DNA from: RYN-230 sp963717125
Lineage (GTDB): Bacteria > Actinomycetota > Actinomycetes > Streptosporangiales > Streptosporangiaceae
Length of the DNA stretch: 64,000 nucleotides
Reading direction: 5' to 3'
Assembly (NCBI GenBank): GCA_963717125.1
Contig: CAVQVG010000017.1
Location: 669,523-733,522 of the forward strand
The notes under the pieces are model-generated. The model had not been told where the DNA came from, searched no databases, and saw only the letters and a list, made by a program, of their open reading frames with translations. This document shows positions 62,213 through 64,000 of the stretch, piece after piece. Made by a program: the position numbers and the translations under genes. Position 1 is the first letter of the stretch, and every line of letters begins with the position of its first letter.

Positions 62213-63892
62213 GTGCTGCTGGCGGAGGCCGGTGGGGGCGGGCTGGCGGTCGTGGTCGAGTACAGCACGGCGTTGTTTGATGCGGCGACGATCGGGCGGA
62301 TGGCGGGGCATCTGGGTGTGCTGCTGGCGGCGGTCGCCGCGGACCCGGCCCGGCCGTTGTCGGGGCTGGGGGTGCTGACCGCGGCGGAACGTCATCAGCT
62401 GCTGGTCACCTGGAATGACACGCCGGCGCCGGTGGCGGCGGCGGGCGGGATGCATGAGCTGGCCGCGGCGCGGGCGGCGGCGGGCCCGGACGTGGTGGCG
62501 GTGACGTGTGGTGGGGTGTCGCTGAGTTATGGGGGGCTGGAGGAGCGGGCGAACCGGCTGGCGCATTACCTGCGTGGGGTGGGGGTGGGCGGTGAGTCGG
62601 TGGTGGGGTTGTGCCTGGAGCGGGGCGCGGGCATGGTCGTGGCGATGCTGGCGGTGTGGAAGGCCGGCGGCGCGTACCTGCCGCTGGACCCGGGCTACCC
62701 GGCGGGGCGGCTGGCGTTCATGCTGGCCGACAGCCACGCCAGCGTGCTGGTCAGCCGGCGCGGGGTGGCTGCGGGCCTGGCCGGGGAGCTGCCCGCGGGC
62801 CAGCTGGTGGCCATCACGCTGGATGATCCCGTGGTGGCCGCGGCGGTGGCCGCGGCGCCGGCCGGGCCGCCGCCGGCGGTGGCCGCCGCGGGCCAGCTGG
62901 CGTATGTGATCTATACCTCGGGGTCAACTGGGACGCCGAAGGGGGTGCAGGTCACCCACGGCGGGCTGGTGAACGTGGCGGTCGCGCTGCGGCCGGTGTT
63001 CGGCGCCGCGGCTGGTGTGCGGGTGCTGCAGTTCGCCTCGTTCAGCTTCGACGCCGCGACCCTGGATGTCGCGGTGGTGCTGGCCGCCGGGGGCACGCTG
63101 GCGGTCGCCACATCCGCCCAGCGGGCCGGGCCGGCGCTGCTGGCGCAGCTGATCCGCGGCAGCGGGGCCCAGGTGGCCAGCGTGGCGCCGTCGCTGCTGG
63201 GCGTGCTGGATCCCGGTGACCTGCCCGGCATCACCACCCTGGTCGTGGGGTCGGAGCGGGTGAGTGCGCAGCTGGCCGGCCGGTGGGGGCCGGGGCGGCG
63301 GCTGTTCAACGCCTACGGCCCAACCGAGACCACGGTGATCTCCTGTGCCGCGCTGGCTGATCCTGGTGCCGGGCAGGCGCCGCCGATCGGGTCACCGATC
63401 GCGAACACCCGGGTGTATGTGCTGGACCGGTACCTGGGCCCGGTGCCGGTGGGGGTGGCGGGTGAGTTGTTCATCGGCGGGGCGCAGGTGGCGCGGGGGT
63501 ATGGCGGGCGGCCGGGGCTGACGGCGGAGCGGTTTGTGGCGGACTTGTTCGCTGGGGATGGGTCGCGGCTGTACCGGACGGGGGACCGGGTGCGGTGGCT
63601 GGCGGGCGGGGAGCTGGAGTTCCTGGGCCGCGCCGATGAGCAGGTGAAGATCCGCGGGTTCCGGGTGGAGCCGGGTGAGGTGGAGGCGGCGCTGGCCGCC
63701 CATCCGGGGGTGCGGGTGGCGGTGGTGGCCGCGGACCGCGACGGCCAGGACCGGCGGCTGGTGGCCTGGCTGGTCCCCGCCGGGCCGGCCGGGGGTATCC
63801 CGCCGGCTGGTGAGTTGCGGGCGTTTGTGGGGCAGCGGCTGCCGGAGTTTATGGTCCCGGCGGTGTTCACCGAGCTGGCGGGCTGCCGCTGA
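62213..63892 (+). CDS. NRPS2, second part: C6 end-A6
   Basis: Continuation of NRPS2; the coding frame is open from about 62192 and the apparent GTG start is internal to C6. A6 (62440-63900) has core motifs YTSGSTGTPKG, NAYGPTE and YRTGDRVRW. The pocket reads DALSVGAVI(K), which I cannot assign; a hydrophobic or aromatic residue is likely. Flanks of A6 are nearly identical to those of A3 while the pocket region differs. The frame breaks again at about 63881, where GCGGCGCTG has lost one base (GCGGGCTG), giving the false end ELAGCR. Confidence 0.88.
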   Translation: MLLAEAGGGGLAVVVEYSTALFDAATIGRMAGHLGVLLAAVAADPARPLSGLGVLTAAERHQLLVTWNDTPAPVAAAGGMHELAAARAAAGPDVVAVTCGGVSLSYGGLEERANRLAHYLRGVGVGGESVVGLCLERGAGMVVAMLAVWKAGGAYLPLDPGYPAGRLAFMLADSHASVLVSRRGVAAGLAGELPAGQLVAITLDDPVVAAAVAAAPAGPPPAVAAAGQLAYVIYTSGSTGTPKGVQVTHGGLVNVAVALRPVFGAAAGVRVLQFASFSFDAATLDVAVVLAAGGTLAVATSAQRAGPALLAQLIRGSGAQVASVAPSLLGVLDPGDLPGITTLVVGSERVSAQLAGRWGPGRRLFNAYGPTETTVISCAALADPGAGQAPPIGSPIANTRVYVLDRYLGPVPVGVAGELFIGGAQVARGYGGRPGLTAERFVADLFAGDGSRLYRTGDRVRWLAGGELEFLGRADEQVKIRGFRVEPGEVEAALAAHPGVRVAVVAADRDGQDRRLVAWLVPAGPAGGIPPAGELRAFVGQRLPEFMVPAVFTELAGCR

Positions 63893-64000
63893 CGCCCAGC
63901 GGGAAGCTGGACCGGGCGGCGCTGCCGGCCCCGGATGCGGGCCGGCCGGAGCTGGCGGGGGGGTATGTGGCGCCGGCCAGCCCGGCGCAGGAGCTGCTGG
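63883..64000 (+). CDS. NRPS2, third part (end of A6), runs off window
   Basis: After the third single-base deletion the reading frame resumes as LPLTPSGKLDRAALPAPD, which is the A10 motif carrying the conserved lysine, followed by the linker to T6 (APASPAQELL). It continues past the right edge, so the assembly line has at least six modules. Confidence 0.85.
   Translation, partial: MPLTPSGKLDRAALPAPDAGRPELAGGYVAPASPAQELL

Noticed and set aside
17076..64000. Classification as a glycopeptide antibiotic cluster
   Set aside because: Hpg, Dpg, halogenase and CmlA-type genes fit, but the visible adenylation codes are Ser/Asp/Asn/Ser/Thr and no cross-linking P450, X domain or glycosyltransferase is present in the window.
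43616..64000. Repeats inside the NRPS genes as mobile or CRISPR-like repeats
   Set aside because: They are the homologous core motifs of C, A and T domains recurring about every 3.2 kb, and are coding in frame.

Overview
The window is high-GC actinomycete DNA: GTG and TTG starts, strong third-position G/C, YtrA-type GntR, ROK and ECF regulators, and rare TTA leucine codons. From about 12-14 kb to the right edge it is dominated by a nonribosomal peptide (NRPS) biosynthetic gene cluster. No rRNA, tRNA or CRISPR array was seen.

Left arm (1-12 kb, ordinary or accessory chromosome). It holds a GntR/YtrA regulator coupled to a membrane protein that runs off the left edge; an ABC-2 exporter (ATPase and permease); a second YtrA-type regulator followed by a decayed permease; a second ABC-2 exporter flanked by two small unknown genes; insertion-sequence-like debris near 7.8 kb; and YCII, ROK, DUF1345 and metallo-beta-lactamase-fold genes.

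Cluster, tailoring and precursor part (12-43 kb). In order: a small unknown protein, a CPA2 antiporter, a flavin reductase whose 3' end runs into an IS1380-type transposase remnant, an MsbA-like exporter, a glycopeptide-type (BhaA-like) halogenase, a VioD-like PLP enzyme, a CmlA-like diiron beta-hydroxylase, MbtH, an alpha/beta-hydrolase, a VioC-like Fe(II)/2-oxoglutarate hydroxylase, HmaS and HpgT (hydroxyphenylglycine), a tryptophan-type halogenase, DpgA-DpgB-DpgC (dihydroxyphenylglycine), an orphan binding lipoprotein, an ECF sigma/ABC module, a sulfotransferase, a small unknown protein, a second almost identical CmlA-like gene in inverted orientation, and a second MsbA-like exporter whose ATPase half is identical to the first.

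NRPS part (43.6-64 kb). NRPS1 reads C*-A-T-C-A-T-C-A-T-C-A-T-E and NRPS2 reads C-A-T-C-A-(T...), continuing past the right edge. Specificity residues read by eye suggest Ser-Asp-Asn-D-Ser-Thr-X. Three single-base deletions interrupt otherwise intact NRPS frames; these are either assembly errors or real lesions.

Three copies of a palindrome with arms TTCAACTG/CAGTTGAA and a fixed 11-bp spacer (one copy has a reduced left arm) match the known StrR-family operator layout (GTTCGACTG-N11-CAGTCGAAC). They lie upstream of the VioD-like gene, of the first cmlA-like gene, and between the second exporter and NRPS1, so a StrR/Bbr-type activator outside the window probably controls the cluster. The set of parts (Hpg, Dpg, two halogenase types, CmlA-type and VioC-type hydroxylases, a capreomycidine-synthase-like enzyme, a sulfotransferase) with a Ser/Asp/Asn/Ser/Thr assembly line does not match a glycopeptide, viomycin-type or CDA-type cluster that I know. 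I regard it as the most likely undescribed system here.
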